Assembly (NCBI GenBank): GCA_002633025.1
Contig: NMRB01002242.1
Coordinates: forward strand, 34,078-98,077
DNA from: Notospermus geniculatus
Lineage: Eukaryota > Nemertea > Pilidiophora > Heteronemertea > Lineidae
Length of the DNA: 64,000 nucleotides
Direction: 5' to 3'
The notes under the pieces are model-generated. The model was not told the origin of the DNA. It was given only the letters and a program-made list of their open reading frames with translations, and ran no database searches. Positions 50,313-61,102 of this stretch are shown here, piece after piece (position 1 is the stretch's first letter; every line of letters starts with the position of its first letter). A program made the translations under genes and the position numbers.

Positions 50313-53300
50313 GTAAAGCTCTCAACATGGAACGGAAGAAACCGCTGACGATTCTTGTCCTCGTGCTTTTGACAGCAGGAAGGGAGATTGTCAATGCCAT
50401 AGCACCGACAACCAGAGGATCTGTCATTGTTGGAAAGTTCTTAACTCTACAGCTAGAACCACTTAAAAGTGCACCATGCGTGCGGGAGACTCCATGCGAT
50501 GAATCTGACTGCAAACAGTGTGTCAGTTGTTACGCCGTGTCATGTACATCCGACGACGGAAAGTATCACAACTATTTTCCGGAAAAAGGAGGACACCGCA
50601 CAATACTTGTGACTTTCACGAAAGCAGAAGACCAAGGATGTGCCACCGAACCAACGTACTTGGAACTGACAAACCCACCAGATAAGGATTTTAAGATCGG
50701 AATTAGGGAATTCTATGAGAAGGACAACACATGTAGTCATAATAAATCTGAAGTGAAGAACCATGACCTAAAACCGGCGTCCGATTACAAATTTCCATTC
50801 GTAACATTCACACCCCATATCAAGGTGGAAATACGTTATCAAGTGCCAGGGCAGTCGAACGTATCAGACACGAAAGTTGCTATGAAAATCTATGAACATC
50901 GTTACCTACAACCTGAGTCTGACCGAAAGTGTCATTGCAAGGAAGGCTTCATACAACACAAATGCAAGTGTTATAACTTCGTCGTTAGTAGGAGACGCGA
51001 GTCTGGTACTACGTGGACCGATGCAAAAAGACAGTGTAGGGGCAAGGGGGGGAATCTCCTGAGTATTGGCGATCAGCGGGAAATCACAGCCGTCAAGCAT
51101 TTCCTTAGAACGGTATGGTGGGACAAGGCAGGGACCTATCTTATTGCGGGAGGCTGGTACTTCATTGGGCTTACTCAAGACAAAGTAAGTTATGAGAAAT
51201 CGTGTCATTTGTAGACCTTATGTACAGTTTGTTCACAAAAGCCATGTATAGACCTTTCAAACAAAGATGGCGGTCTAACAGTTCTCACCATATAGGTGTT
51301 AAGCAAAAAACGCACATATTTGAGCCCGTTGCCATGGTAACGCGATTTTCTCAAAATGCCACAGGTTGCCTAAGTCGCACCCCTCGCATTCTGAATCTAC
51401 CGCCAAAAATTTGCGTCCAGACTAATTTGACATCAGAAGCTTAATTAATACATGTACATGTACATGTACCGTTCAATGGTCCTCCACAAAATACTTAACG
51501 GTTTCTGCTTTCAGAAAAGTAAAGTGTCAAATTTTCGATGGATGGACTCCACTCCAGCCTCGTACTATGAATGGTACCATTCCATCAACTTTGTCGACTT
51601 CGTCTCGGAAAATAAGAGAGGCAAAATACCTGCAAATCTTGCGAAGATTGTCTATCAAACACAGATGCAGCCTAACCCAAGCGAATCAGCCTCTTGTGTG
51701 CTCATGTACATCGGCTCTTACATGATGCAGGAGAGAAGTTACTGGTTTATGATACCGTGCAGCTTCCCTGTGACTGAGGCGCAGTTCATCTGTTCAGCCG
51801 ATGGTTACATGGACTCGAAGTACAAGGTAGCAGCAGCAGCACTGCAAGGCGTTCGGTCCACGTCTACCAGGCATGCCAGGTCTGATTTATTGACCTGCGA
51901 GAACGGCTGGACGTACCACAAAGGACAATGTTATATGATGTATTCTTCCTTACTTCCTCTGAATAAGTTCCCAACATCTACGGATCTGCAGAACGAATGC
52001 TCGAACAGGAAATCCGTCGTCATGACCTTTGATGGCAAAACCGAAATGACTCTGCTGGAACGTTGGAGACACATTTCAGTATATGGATCGATTTTATACC
52101 GGGAAAATGGCACGCTGGTAGCTTATACCGCAAAAACTGACAACAGGAACATTTTAGACGATTTCAAAACCGGTAAGGATAGTAATGAATACATGGGCCT
52201 AGGAGTAGAACACAAAGGCGACTCAGGTCTGAGTCGTGAAGTAAGAAATGTGGTTTGTAAAAAGGGATTCATCAGTCGACAGGTTTCGTGTAAAGCTGGG
52301 CAATGGCAATGCAAAGATGGTACATGCATCCCCGGAGATTACGTATGTGACAAACAACAGGACTGTCGTGATGATTCGGATGAACAGAACTGCCCTAATG
52401 AACCCAACACCATGTTTTCCTGCTTGTCAGATGGAAAGAGTGTCGCCTACTCATTGACATGCGATTTTATCAACCACTGTTCTGATCAGTCTGATGAAAA
52501 ACACTGTATTTTCCAAGAATGTAACGAAGCAGAATTTAACTGTACAAACGGTGAGTGCATTCCAGAGGAACAGCAATGTGACGGTGTGACTGACTGTATC
52601 GATGGAAGTGACGAAGCTTCGTGCGACAATCAGTGCAATGGATTCAAATGTTACAGCGGCAGGTGTATTTCGAAGAGACTGGAGAATGACATGTACACAG
52701 ACTGTCCTGGAACTGCGTGGGAGGACGAAAATCACAATCTCGATGAGATACTCAGAGGACATAATATTTCTCTACGGGTAAATACGACGCCATTTTGTTC
52801 ATCTGCCGACCAAGTGCGCTGCCAGTTTACCTACACGGCGTGTTTCTCCAGAGCCGATGCATGCATCTATGACCATGATGAATACGGACGCATGAAGTCT
52901 TGCAGGGATGGAAGTCATCTCATAAACAACTGCGCATACTTTCANTCAGTTGACGTGTACTACAGAGGAACATTTGGTATTCATTCGGATCTTTGGCGAT
53001 CGCATCATCTCTGTAACTTTGCAGGCATTTTGAGTTTCGTGTCCAGTGAGGTCTCAGTTTTTCTCTTGGTTTTGATAACCACTGATCGAGTCATCGCTAT
53101 TGTGTTCCCATTCCGCTTTCAGAGGATCAGCATCACAAATATCAGGGTCATTCTCCCTGTTGCTTGGGTACTTATTGTCACCATGGCCCTCATACCATTG
53201 GCAAATACCGGAATATTTTACCAGTTCTACGGTGGAAATGGCGTGTGTCTGCCATTCAGCCTCAGCAGAGGGACAAATGAATACGGACTGTTTTTCCTGA

Positions 53301-54133
53301 CCGTCAACTTAGTTGGCTTCATCCTTATAGCCGTTGGTTATCTGGCCATTTACCACGCGATCAGGCAGTCGAGAAAGCGATTCCAACAGCTCGGAACTAA
53401 CAGGGACACTTCAAGAGAAATGGTCTTCGTCAGGAAGATGATCATGGTGATCTTCAGTGACTTCTGTTGCTGGGTGCCGATTGCGATCATGAAATTTGCA
53501 GCCGTATCAGGGGCAAAGATACCAGCAGAAGTATCAGCATGGACAGCTGTTTTTATTCTCCCTCTCAATTCGTCCATCAATCCTTTTTTGTACACGGTCG
53601 CTGCACTGAAAGCTAAACGTGATACAAAGAAGGCCAAGGAAAAGGCAAAGCAGTTTTACTCTGAACCTGTTAGCACCCGTCAAACGAGCGTGGAGCTTAA
53701 CCAAGCACCGATCCAGGTGAGCGATTCTCAAGATCCGAACCAAGGGCAAGAACCAGGCGTGAAGCGTAAAGTTAGCAGGGCCAATGGCGGAGATATAACG
53801 TCCACTATCGACCCTCTGTACAGTGTACCTTTACAAGTAATCCCCACCATAAGTGGTCATGTCGGGAGCTGCAGCAAGGCTGGACGAACAGCAAGGTGTG
53901 ATGTTGATGTTTCTTCGAGCACAAAGGCAACACAGACTGTCGATTCTCTCCAGATGTTGGAATCAACACAGACTGTCGATTCTCTCCAGATGTCGGAATC
54001 AACACAGACTGTCGACCCTCTCCAGATGTCGAAATCAACACAGACTGTCGACCCCCTCCAGATGTTGGAATCAACACAGACTGTCGACCATCTCCAGATG
54101 TTGGAATCAACACAGACTGTCGACCCTCTGTAG
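50313..54133 (+). CDS. Gene C1 (span): lectin-LDLa-GPCR of the LGR/GRL101 type, internally deleted as assembled
   Basis: Whole-gene entry. Two coding exons (50327-51184, 51515-54133) give 1158 residues as assembled: signal peptide, Cys-rich N-terminal domain, C-type lectin-like domain(s), LDLa repeats, part of a rhodopsin-type 7TM and a cytoplasmic tail with TQT repeats. LDLa plus LRR plus LGR-like 7TM is the GRL101/LGR type-C layout, for which a peptide-hormone or recognition role is assumed, not shown. Compared with C2 it lacks about 331 codons at the single N at 52945 (two LDLa, all LRRs, TM1-TM2), almost certainly a join artefact. It is the upstream member of a tandem pair. Confidence 0.82.
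50327..51184 (+). CDS. Gene C1 coding exon 1 (signal peptide, Cys-rich domain, lectin N-half)
   Basis: The ATG at 50327 lies 14 bases inside an exon that follows a tttttaacag acceptor. It is preferred over the in-frame ATG at 50192, which sits upstream of that acceptor. Encodes MERKKPLTILVLVLLTAGRE (signal peptide), a domain of about 170 residues with CxxCVSCYAVSC that I do not recognise, and a C-type lectin N-half (CKCYNFVVSRRRESGTTWTD, GGWYFIGLTQDK). Ends at K|gtaagt in phase 0. 858 bp against 864 bp in C2. Confidence 0.88.
51515..54133 (+). CDS. Gene C1 coding exon 2 (lectin C-half, LDLa, partial 7TM, TQT tail)
   Basis: Starts after gctttcag in phase 0. Encodes the lectin C-half (FRWMDSTPASYYEWYH), a second lectin-like segment, then LDLa modules such as CIPGDYVCDKQQDCRDDSDE and CIPEEQQCDGVTDCIDGSDE. 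After the N (52945) the frame resumes in TM3 with SVDVYYRGTFGIHSD, TTDRVIAIVFPF (DRV) and SSINPFLYT (NPxxY) and a Lys-rich proximal tail. The tail ends in six TQTVD repeats and a TAG at 54131-54133. Confidence 0.9.
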   Translation, partial: KSKVSNFRWMDSTPASYYEWYHSINFVDFVSENKRGKIPANLAKIVYQTQMQPNPSESASCVLMYIGSYMMQERSYWFMIPCSFPVTEAQFICSADGYMDSKYKVAAAALQGVRSTSTRHARSDLLTCENGWTYHKGQCYMMYSSLLPLNKFPTSTDLQNECSNRKSVVMTFDGKTEMTLLERWRHISVYGSILYRENGTLVAYTAKTDNRNILDDFKTGKDSNEYMGLGVEHKGDSGLSREVRNVVCKKGFISRQVSCKAGQWQCKDGTCIPGDYVCDKQQDCRDDSDEQNCPNEPNTMFSCLSDGKSVAYSLTCDFINHCSDQSDEKHCIFQECNEAEFNCTNGECIPEEQQCDGVTDCIDGSDEASCDNQCNGFKCYSGRCISKRLENDMYTDCPGTAWEDENHNLDEILRGHNISLRVNTTPFCSSADQVRCQFTYTACFSRADACIYDHDEYGRMKSCRDGSHLINNCAYFXSVDVYYRGTFGIHSDLWRSHHLCNFAGILSFVSSEVSVFLLVLITTDRVIAIVFPFRFQRISITNIRVILPVAWVLIVTMALIPLANTGIFYQFYGGNGVCLPFSLSRGTNEYGLFFLTVNLVGFILIAVGYLAIYHAIRQSRKRFQQLGTNRDTSREMVFVRKMIMVIFSDFCCWVPIAIMKFAAVSGAKIPAEVSAWTAVFILPLNSSINPFLYTVAALKAKRDTKKAKEKAKQFYSEPVSTRQTSVELNQAPIQVSDSQDPNQGQEPGVKRKVSRANGGDITSTIDPLYSVPLQVIPTISGHVGSCSKAGRTARCDVDVSSSTKATQTVDSLQMLESTQTVDSLQMSESTQTVDPLQMSKSTQTVDPLQMLESTQTVDHLQMLESTQTVDPL
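53930..54133 (+). repeat. Six 36-bp coding repeats (TQTVDxLQMxES) in the C1 tail
   Basis: TQT starts at 53930, 53966, 54002, 54038, 54074 and 54110, exactly every 36 bp. Residues before TQT are KA, ES, ES, KS, ES, ES. The last unit stops after TQTVDPL. Confidence 0.97.
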
Positions 54134-54430
54134 GTCCCCTGCAGCGTACCTTCGCAACTGACGCCCAGCATGAGCGAAGCAGCAAGGCTGGATGACCGGC
54201 TAGGTACAGTGGGAATGAAGCCACTTCGAGCACAACAGCATCTCATACGAGGGACCTTCTCTCACAGGACAGCATCATCTCAGATCATCCACCTTCTCTA
54301 CAGCGTACTGGTACCTCACAATGACTGCCAGAATGAGTAGTTCTGATGAGAGTTGCAGCATGGCTGGTCGACTATCAACGTCGGTGTTGGAATGAAATCC
54401 CTTCGAGCACAACAGCAACACAGACGAGCA
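54121..54430 (+). repeat. Two decayed copies of C1 tail sequence beyond the stop
   Basis: 54121-54262 and 54287-54430 each repeat the segment 53809-53945 (CTCTGTACAGxGTAC, GCAGCAAGGCTGGA, TTCGAGCACAACAGCA), interrupted by stops and indels. Confidence 0.75.
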
Positions 54431-54461
54431 ACGCTCTCCTGAAAACGGCGCCAATACAATG

Positions 54462-55252
54462 GGTGAGGTCAGAATTCCGTGTATGTTACGTGTTATGAGT
54501 TAGTGTTACAGATCTGTCAATTTCAACATTTACCACAGCCCCTTCAACACTGTTGAAAAGGGGTTGTGGTTATCAGCCTGTTAACAGCCCGTTTACAGGA
54601 TGCTAACATCCTGTTAACAGGCTGCTAACAGCCTGTTAAGATGAAAATCGTTAACCAACTCATCCAGCTGCTCCTGTGTGAGTCTTATGTGTCTCTCTGA
54701 AGGCTCATTACTTTTGGCAGGCTCTTGGACAAAGTTTTCACCCCTTTCCAGAGCAAACATCTTCTTGAACACAGTTTATCAAAACAAAGATGGTTGTAAC
54801 ACTAACATGAGAAATCCTGACCTCTTGACGGTGTTACAGATTCTTAACCACTAAGTGGTTAAAATTTCTAAAATCTAGGGGAATTTCTGCATATTTTAAC
54901 AAGTGTGTTCAAAATGAAGAGGGGTCTCTTCGAAGCAATTTAGTAAAAACCCCAGCTTATTTCATCAAGAATTACCAAAGTTATAAAGAAATTTGGTTTA
55001 ACAGATTTCAGCCCACCTTGATTGAATTAACACCGCCTGCTACACGCCTGTTACAGTTCTGTTAGACTTAACATGTCCTGTAACAGGAGCTGTTAAAATA
55101 GATCTGTTTAAACAGATCTGGAACACTAACAGCCATGTTACTTGCCTGTTTGTCGTGAGGTCAGAATTGGTGGTAAATGTTACATATCTGTAACAGATCT
55201 TTAACATTGACACATAACACATAACATACACAGAATTCTGACCTCACCCAGT
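54462..55252. repeat. Foldback of about 790 bp with GGTGAGGTCAGAATTC ends
   Basis: GGGTGAGGTCAGAATTCCGT at left and AGAATTCTGACCTCACCC at right; inner ACATTTACCAC / GTGGTAAATGT. The interior is rich in CTGTTAACAGGCTG and CTGTTAACAG motifs. Confidence 0.85.
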
Positions 55253-57189
55253 GTGTCCCAGAAAAAACCTAACCCTATGAAAAGGGGTTAATATGACCAA
55301 CAAAAGGTGTACCACTATAATAATGGGTTTGCCATAAATCAGGGGCAATATGCTTTCAAATGATGATTCCTTCAGTCATGCATCACGGAGCGTCATTGTT
55401 TTGAAAATGGCATATCCAAATCTGTTTGTTGCAGTTGGAATATCGTCAACCAATGAAATGAATGTTCGCTTGCCATGCTTGACCAGGAAAACAACTAAGC
55501 ACTTAAACCTTTTGTCATTAACGTTATGGAATATCGTGGTGAGTGAATTCAGAACATAGGCCAATGGGTGAAAGGTATTCAGACCCGAACATTCAAGCCA
55601 GCAACATGGTGCAATTTACCACTGAGCAAAGAGTGTTTGTGGTAACAAAATTCCTTGAAAACTAAGGGCTTACAAGCCACTCAAGATGCTTTTAGATCCA
55701 TGTTTAGGTGTGGTCCTGATGACTTCGACTCCGAATTTGGCTCCAAGATTATGAACTGCATCATTTCTCTTCCCTTTATTTTGCTAATTCTCCGCACAAA
55801 AAAGGAAATTGTACTGAAGAACAAAATATCCATACAGGAAAATTCTGAATGCTTGTTTCGTTTGTTCCTTTTTCGGGGCCACAATAATAAATGAGGAATT
55901 TTCGCAAAGCCCCGAAACGCCAACGCGAACGCCAAACCCATTGTTCGATGCCACGAAGAGAGCACCGAACAAAAGGTGATAGAATAAAAGGTTTCGGGGG
56001 CTTTGCGAAAACTCTAGTTTTCGCAAAGCCCCCGAAACGCCAACGCGAACATCTATCCTTTTGTTCGGTGCTCTTTTCGTGGTATTTAACAATGGTTTTG
56101 GCGTTCGCGTTGGCGTTTCGGGGGTTTGCGAAAACTCCCTAATAAGAGCAACCAGACAGGACTTAATTGTTGACAAAATTTGGCATTCCTTCTCATTGTT
56201 CAGGCCAGATATGAGGTCGTTTTTATATTCGATGTGAAACACTGATGAGTATTTACGTAATAGTCAAATTAGTGACCAGTTTGGCCTATTTTTGCACGTT
56301 CCATTGGAAAAGAATATATTTCAGTAATTTACTGAAGGGGATTACAATAATCAAAGAGGTCTATCCTTCCACGTCCATTAGATCTGCCATCCATATTAAA
56401 TTAGGTCTGACCTGCAACTTAAAGCATCCTGAAAATATCAGAATATCAAAATATCACCCATTTGATATCTCGAAAAGTTTGAAGTGCATGACTACATGTA
56501 CAAGATTTTTACAAAATGAAGACAACCGAAATTCATTCACAACTGTGAAAAAACTTTGCTGAAAATGCGCATCAAAATTGACTAATTTTGTCAAAAATCT
56601 TTTTTTAGAAAAGTTCAATTTTCTTGATAACTGCGGCCTTTCATTGGATGCAACTGGCATGGCTGAGACACATGGGATGACAGCTTTTCATCCGCAGTGG
56701 AATCTCATGCAAAATCTCAGTTTTTGATATTTTTCGATAATATCAAATATCTTTATTCAGAGTGGACATTTTTCATTTTTTCTTCTTCTAAATCCTTACT
56801 CATCATCATATCAGGCATCGTGAAAAGTAAGAGTGATCGAGTATCACGTGAAGATTTTTCCATTTTCATGTTTTCAATTTCTTTTTCATGGCTTGATATC
56901 TTCATCAGCAGTGAGTTTTTCCGTCCATATTGTGACAATAATGCGCTATTGGCCACTTGCCTCCTCCCTATCTGTATATATCCTTCCATATTTTCCTACT
57001 CATCTCTGTACCTGTATATATTTCCCATTGCATTCCCATATTTAATTACCGTTCCACAATGCTGTAGTGTGTGTTTGTTTTCTGGTATTTGTTTAAGCCA
57101 GTGATCTGCTGACCAATCAGCAATCACTGTGCCTCTGTGGATCCAGGTTGACTGTAAGGGTATGCCTGGATCCAGGTTGACTGAGAGGG
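55253..57189. other. Intergenic region between C1 and C2
   Basis: No gene recognised. Contains the start of duplication unit 2 (from 55735), a MITE (55893-56140) and AT-rich DNA. An open frame at 56697-57104 looks like low-complexity chance. Confidence 0.6.
55893..56140. mobile_element. GGGAGG-family MITE, TTTTCGCAAAGCCCCCGAAA type
   Basis: Starts GAGGAATTTTCGCAAAGC, ends GGGTTTGCGAAAACTCCCT; AAT flanks at 55890-55892 and 56141-56143. Inner arms carry AAACGCCAACGCGAAC. The paralogous locus near 48105-48112 lacks it. Confidence 0.85.
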
Positions 57190-57197
57190 TATATAAA
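57190..57197 (+). promoter_or_regulatory. Candidate TATA box for gene C2
   Basis: GGGTATATAAACCC, followed about 130 bp later by a consensus donor gtaagtg (57330). No equivalent is seen upstream of C1. Confidence 0.45.
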
Positions 57198-57219
57198 CCC
57201 TGAATCCCTTGGGAGAAGT

Positions 57220-57329
57220 CAGTTCTGCTCCCCCAGACTCACATCTCTAGGCAATACGCTGCCCAGGATAAGAAGTGGAAAACGGTATTCCAGGGATACG
57301 CCTCTGGGCCCGAAGTGAAGTGAATTGAT
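57220..57329 (+). other. Candidate 5' UTR exon of gene C2
   Basis: Lies between the TATA box and the gtaagtg donor at 57330. It would splice to the tttttaacag acceptor at 60224, which precedes the C2 ATG. Inference only. Confidence 0.4.
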
Positions 57330-57755
57330 GTAAGTGTTCATCTACAATTTGTATATATTTTTCTTTACTATATTTGAGCAGTAATACATGTTTTATATCA
57401 AATATTTATACGTCTTGACTTAGTCTCTTTGGCCATATAGAACTGCTGACTTTTGGTTTAACGTTACAATATTGCCAACAGCAGCATGTTTTGCCATAGA
57501 GCCTCCTATATATATTTGAAAATAGATGTAAAGTAGGAAAGGCATAAGAGAAACCCAGCAAAAAACGATGTTGCAATACCTTCTGATCAGTGTGTGTAGT
57601 TGGCCACCATGCAGTGGTCGGACACTGATTGGCAGATATTTGTTTGTCAGCCACAGTCCACTGCAAAGAATGGTGTATCACTTGGTGGCCAACCACTGCA
57701 TCGTGGCCAACTACTCCCCTTGTTCACCCTTTTTCCGGACAGTTACATGTACATA

Positions 57756-58254
57756 CAGCTCTGGAAAAAATTATTAGACCACCTCCGGTTGACTCACTCA
57801 TTTTCCATTAAAACAGGGCCCAAAAACTCTCCAATCATTCTGTACGTACTGATTTTATTGTGTTGGTTAAATTGCTTAAACTTCACCAAGACAATATCAA
57901 ACATAGAAATTGACTTCACATAATGAATAAACAATGTAGCTGTTAAAAGGACCTTGGCAAAGTTCAGACTAAAAGGAAGGACATGAACTGCATACATTTA
58001 CTGTGTAGACACAGTCGTCCATTTTACATCGCTTCTAATCAAACCTAATTCTGCGAGCAGCGTTAAAAGCATCTTCGGGACTTTATGCTTATAATGGCAG
58101 CTGAAGCCCTGTTTGTACTACAATGTAAGTATAAGTAGTAAGTATATTGGAACACAATGTAGCATAAATGGGTGAATAAGAGTTTTTGTGGGACCTATCT
58201 AAAGGGAAATGAGTGGAAATAACAGAGGTGGTCTAATAATTTTTTCCAGAGCTG
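57756..58254. mobile_element. Tc1/mariner-like non-autonomous element, TA duplication
   Basis: CAGCTCTGGAAAAAATTATT at left and AATAATTTTTTCCAGAGCTG at right, 499 bp, TA on both sides (57754-57755, 58255-58256). No transposase frame. The paralogous site near 49190 lacks it. Confidence 0.9.
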
Positions 58255-58879
58255 TATACTCGCTTAGGAATTTTTGATATTAATCAACTGATTGTCATCC
58301 TGTATTGTAGCATATACATAAAATCAGAATTTATGATAAAATCCGTCGCCATCAAACATATTACATGTGCACTGACCTCAGACAAATAATGTCATTTATA
58401 CTCAGCACTTTCATCGATCTTATTAATAATTCAGTAAAGTGCACTGACGTATCCATCACTGAAATTATCTTTTGCACCACTTCAAAACTTAACATAATAG
58501 CATTCAGTCCAACCCGTTGCAAACATCTACATGTATACTGTTTTCTGATCTCTCCCTCTAAAACAACAACTCTGATTGGACAGTCAACAATTTCCTGCAC
58601 TTAAATTGCCGTCGTCATTCAAATACCGGTACAATATTAGCTATGATAGAAATTGGATGTTGGCGTGCTGAAATTCAGTAAGTCCGGAGTCCAGGGACCT
58701 TATTCGGAAAGCCACCGTAAACTTTAACGGCACGCAAATCCTTTGAAAGGTTGATAGTGAACAACAGGTTGCCCGCCGACATTTGGATATGTGCCACTCC
58801 GTCATCGATGTGATTCACACAATTTAACCCTTCAAACAGGTTTGTGGTAGGTGCAGAATTCTTCTTCAAGCTACATGTA

Positions 58880-59822
58880 TAATTTGTGACCTGGCACAAC
58901 AGAATGAGTGGGAATGCGCACAGAAGAAGACCAACGGTTTGATGACTTCAGGGGCCGGTTTCACAAAGAATCTTAAGTCAGTTTTGTTGACTTTAAGCCT
59001 CAATTTACCCGACTTAGTCTTGAGTCCGCAGTTCTCTAAAAAACTTAAGTCAAAAAAGTGTCTTAAAGTTAAGACGGGTAGCTAGGCGTCTTAAGTCAGC
59101 TGGAGTTGACTTAAATATGGCGGCCCTCTTGAGATAACTCCCACTTCGCGAATATTTTTGTGTGTATCTAGGCCTCGGGTCCCCCTTAGGAGTCTCAACG
59201 CACTTCATGACCCCACTTACGCTGAATTGTTGACGTGAAGTGACCCACGCCGCGTCATGATTCTTTCAGTCAGTGCGAGGATTTGTGTTTGGATGTCGCA
59301 CTCCACTGTTGCAGGCTTGATGGGCCTAGGCCTGCACACATCATGACCATGCATGCATGATGACGTTGATGTTCATCCACCCGATGTCTCCCCGTCCAAA
59401 ACTATGGCCAAAAGTGGTAGGCAATGTATGAATGTGGCTTCGTTTAGGTGTTTGCTTTGACATGTTTGAGAATCTGCCATTTTGAGTGTTAACACTGGTG
59501 ACCATGGTGACCGGATCATGTGACTCGTCATGTGATTCGCTTTCTCACCTCCTTTCGGAAAGAGTTCCATTTCTGCATGACGTAAGTCACAGGCTACTGA
59601 CTTAGCTAAGTCAGACTTTAGTCGCTTTGTGAAATGGGCTTAAGTCAGTGTCTTAGCTTAGCCAAAAATAGTGACTTAAGCCTACTGACTTAAGTTTTCT
59701 TTGTGAAACCGGGCCCAGGATTGTCTGCCCATTGTGAAATTTGACTTTGTCGCTTTCTGTAATTGTTGTCTGGTGTCACATTCGGTCTTCTTCTGTGCGC
59801 ATTCCGACTCATTTTGTTGTGC
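58880..59822. repeat. Nested foldbacks upstream of C2
   Basis: Outer arms GCACAACAGAATGAGT...TGCGCACAGAAGAAGACC and GGTCTTCTTCTGTGCGCATT...AACAAAATGAGTC inverse. Inside lies GGCCGGTTTCACAAAGAATC / TTCTTTGTGAAACCGGGCCC (58953-59716). Confidence 0.78.
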
Positions 59823-60238
59823 CGCGATGTAGCCCGGAATAAATGTCCTACCTTCCTCTAACATGACAGGGAAAATTGTCCTACTAGGACTATTTCTTTC
59901 TGGGGAAAACGGTCTTTCCCCAGGGATGGACAATTTTTACTTTCACACCGGGCCACATTAAGGGATCGTGGACAGGCTTTTTAACGACCAATAACCTGAC
60001 TCTGTCGCGTAATCTTAAGCCCCATTTCCATTACAGCGGACACCGCCACGGTTTTTGGGAGCGGAGTGGTTTTCACAGGCAATGGGATAATTAATACGCC
60101 ATACATGCTTGGTTAAAGCATCGAAGCATTCATGCAAACTCCTCAAGTCATGGGAAGATGTCGGCCTTTTTTCTCAGAAGGTTGTGATACTTGTACTGCT
60201 GCAAATTTTCTCTGTTTTTAACAGGTAAAGCCCTCAAC

Positions 60239-61102
60239 ATGGAACGGAAGAAACTGCTGACGATTCTTGTCCTCGTGCTTTTGACAGTAGGAAGGGAGAT
60301 TGTCAATGTCATAGCACCGACAACCAGAGGATCTGTCACTGTTGGAAAGTTTTTAACTCTCCAGATAGAACCACTTCAATCTGCACAAGTTCCATGCGTG
60401 CGGGAGACTAAATGTGATAAATCTGACTGCAAACAGTGTGTCAGTTGTTACGCCGTGTCATGTACACCCGACGACGGAGAGTATCACAGTTCTTTTCCGA
60501 AAAAAGGAGGACACCGCACAATACTTGTGACTTTCACGAAAGCAGAAGACCAAGGATGTGCCACCGAACCAACCTACTTGGAACTGACAAACCCACCAGA
60601 TAAGGATTTTAAGATCGGAATTAGGGAATTCTACGAGAAGGATAACACATGTAGTCATAATGAACCTGACGTGAAGAACCATGGCCTAGAACCGGCGTCC
60701 GATTACAAATTTCCATTCGTAACATTCACACCCCATATCAAGGTGGAAATACGTTATCAAGAGCCATCGCCGGGGAACGCATCAGACACGAAAGTTGCTA
60801 TGAAAATCTATGAGCATCGTTATCTACAACCTGAACCTGATCCAAAGTGTCGTTGCAAGGAAGGCTTCGTACAACACAAATGCAAGTGTTATAACTTCGT
60901 CGTTAGTAGGAGACGCGAGTCTGGTACTACGTGGACCGATGCAAAAAGACAGTGTAGGGCCAACGGGGGAAATCTCCTGAGTATTGGCGATCAGCGGGAA
61001 ATCACGGCCGTCAAGCATTTCCTTAGAACGGTATGGTGGGACAAGGCAGGGACTTATCTTATTGCGGGAGGCTGGTACTTCATTGGGCTTACTCAAGACA
61101 AA
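60239..61102 (+). CDS. Gene C2 coding exon 1
   Basis: 864 bp, ATG 60239-60241 just inside an exon starting after tttttaacag (60224). Encodes MERKKLLTILVLVLLTVGRE (signal peptide), the Cys-rich domain and the lectin N-half ending GLTQDK|gtaagt. High identity to C1 exon 1, with an extra QV before PCVRET. Confidence 0.92.

Larger units (their letters stand above)
47900..54430. repeat. Segmental duplication unit 1 (contains C1)
   Basis: Shares TTTGCTAATTCTCCGCACA, CCACAGTCCA(C/T)TGCAAAGAA, GGGATCGTGGACAGGCTTT and the GPCR exons with unit 2 in the same order. Inserted elements differ between units. Confidence 0.85.

Noticed and set aside
50192-50326. Upstream in-frame ATG as the start of gene C1
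   Set aside because: A strong acceptor (tttttaacag) lies between it and the ATG at 50327, and only the latter is directly followed by a signal peptide; C2 has the same arrangement at 60239.
52123-54246. Minus-strand open frames opposite the C1 receptor
   Set aside because: Antisense shadows of the coding exon, including the mirror of the 36-bp repeat.
56697-57104. Plus-strand open frame of 135 codons, hydrophobic
   Set aside because: AT-rich, no recognisable domain, no splice or initiation context; looks like chance.
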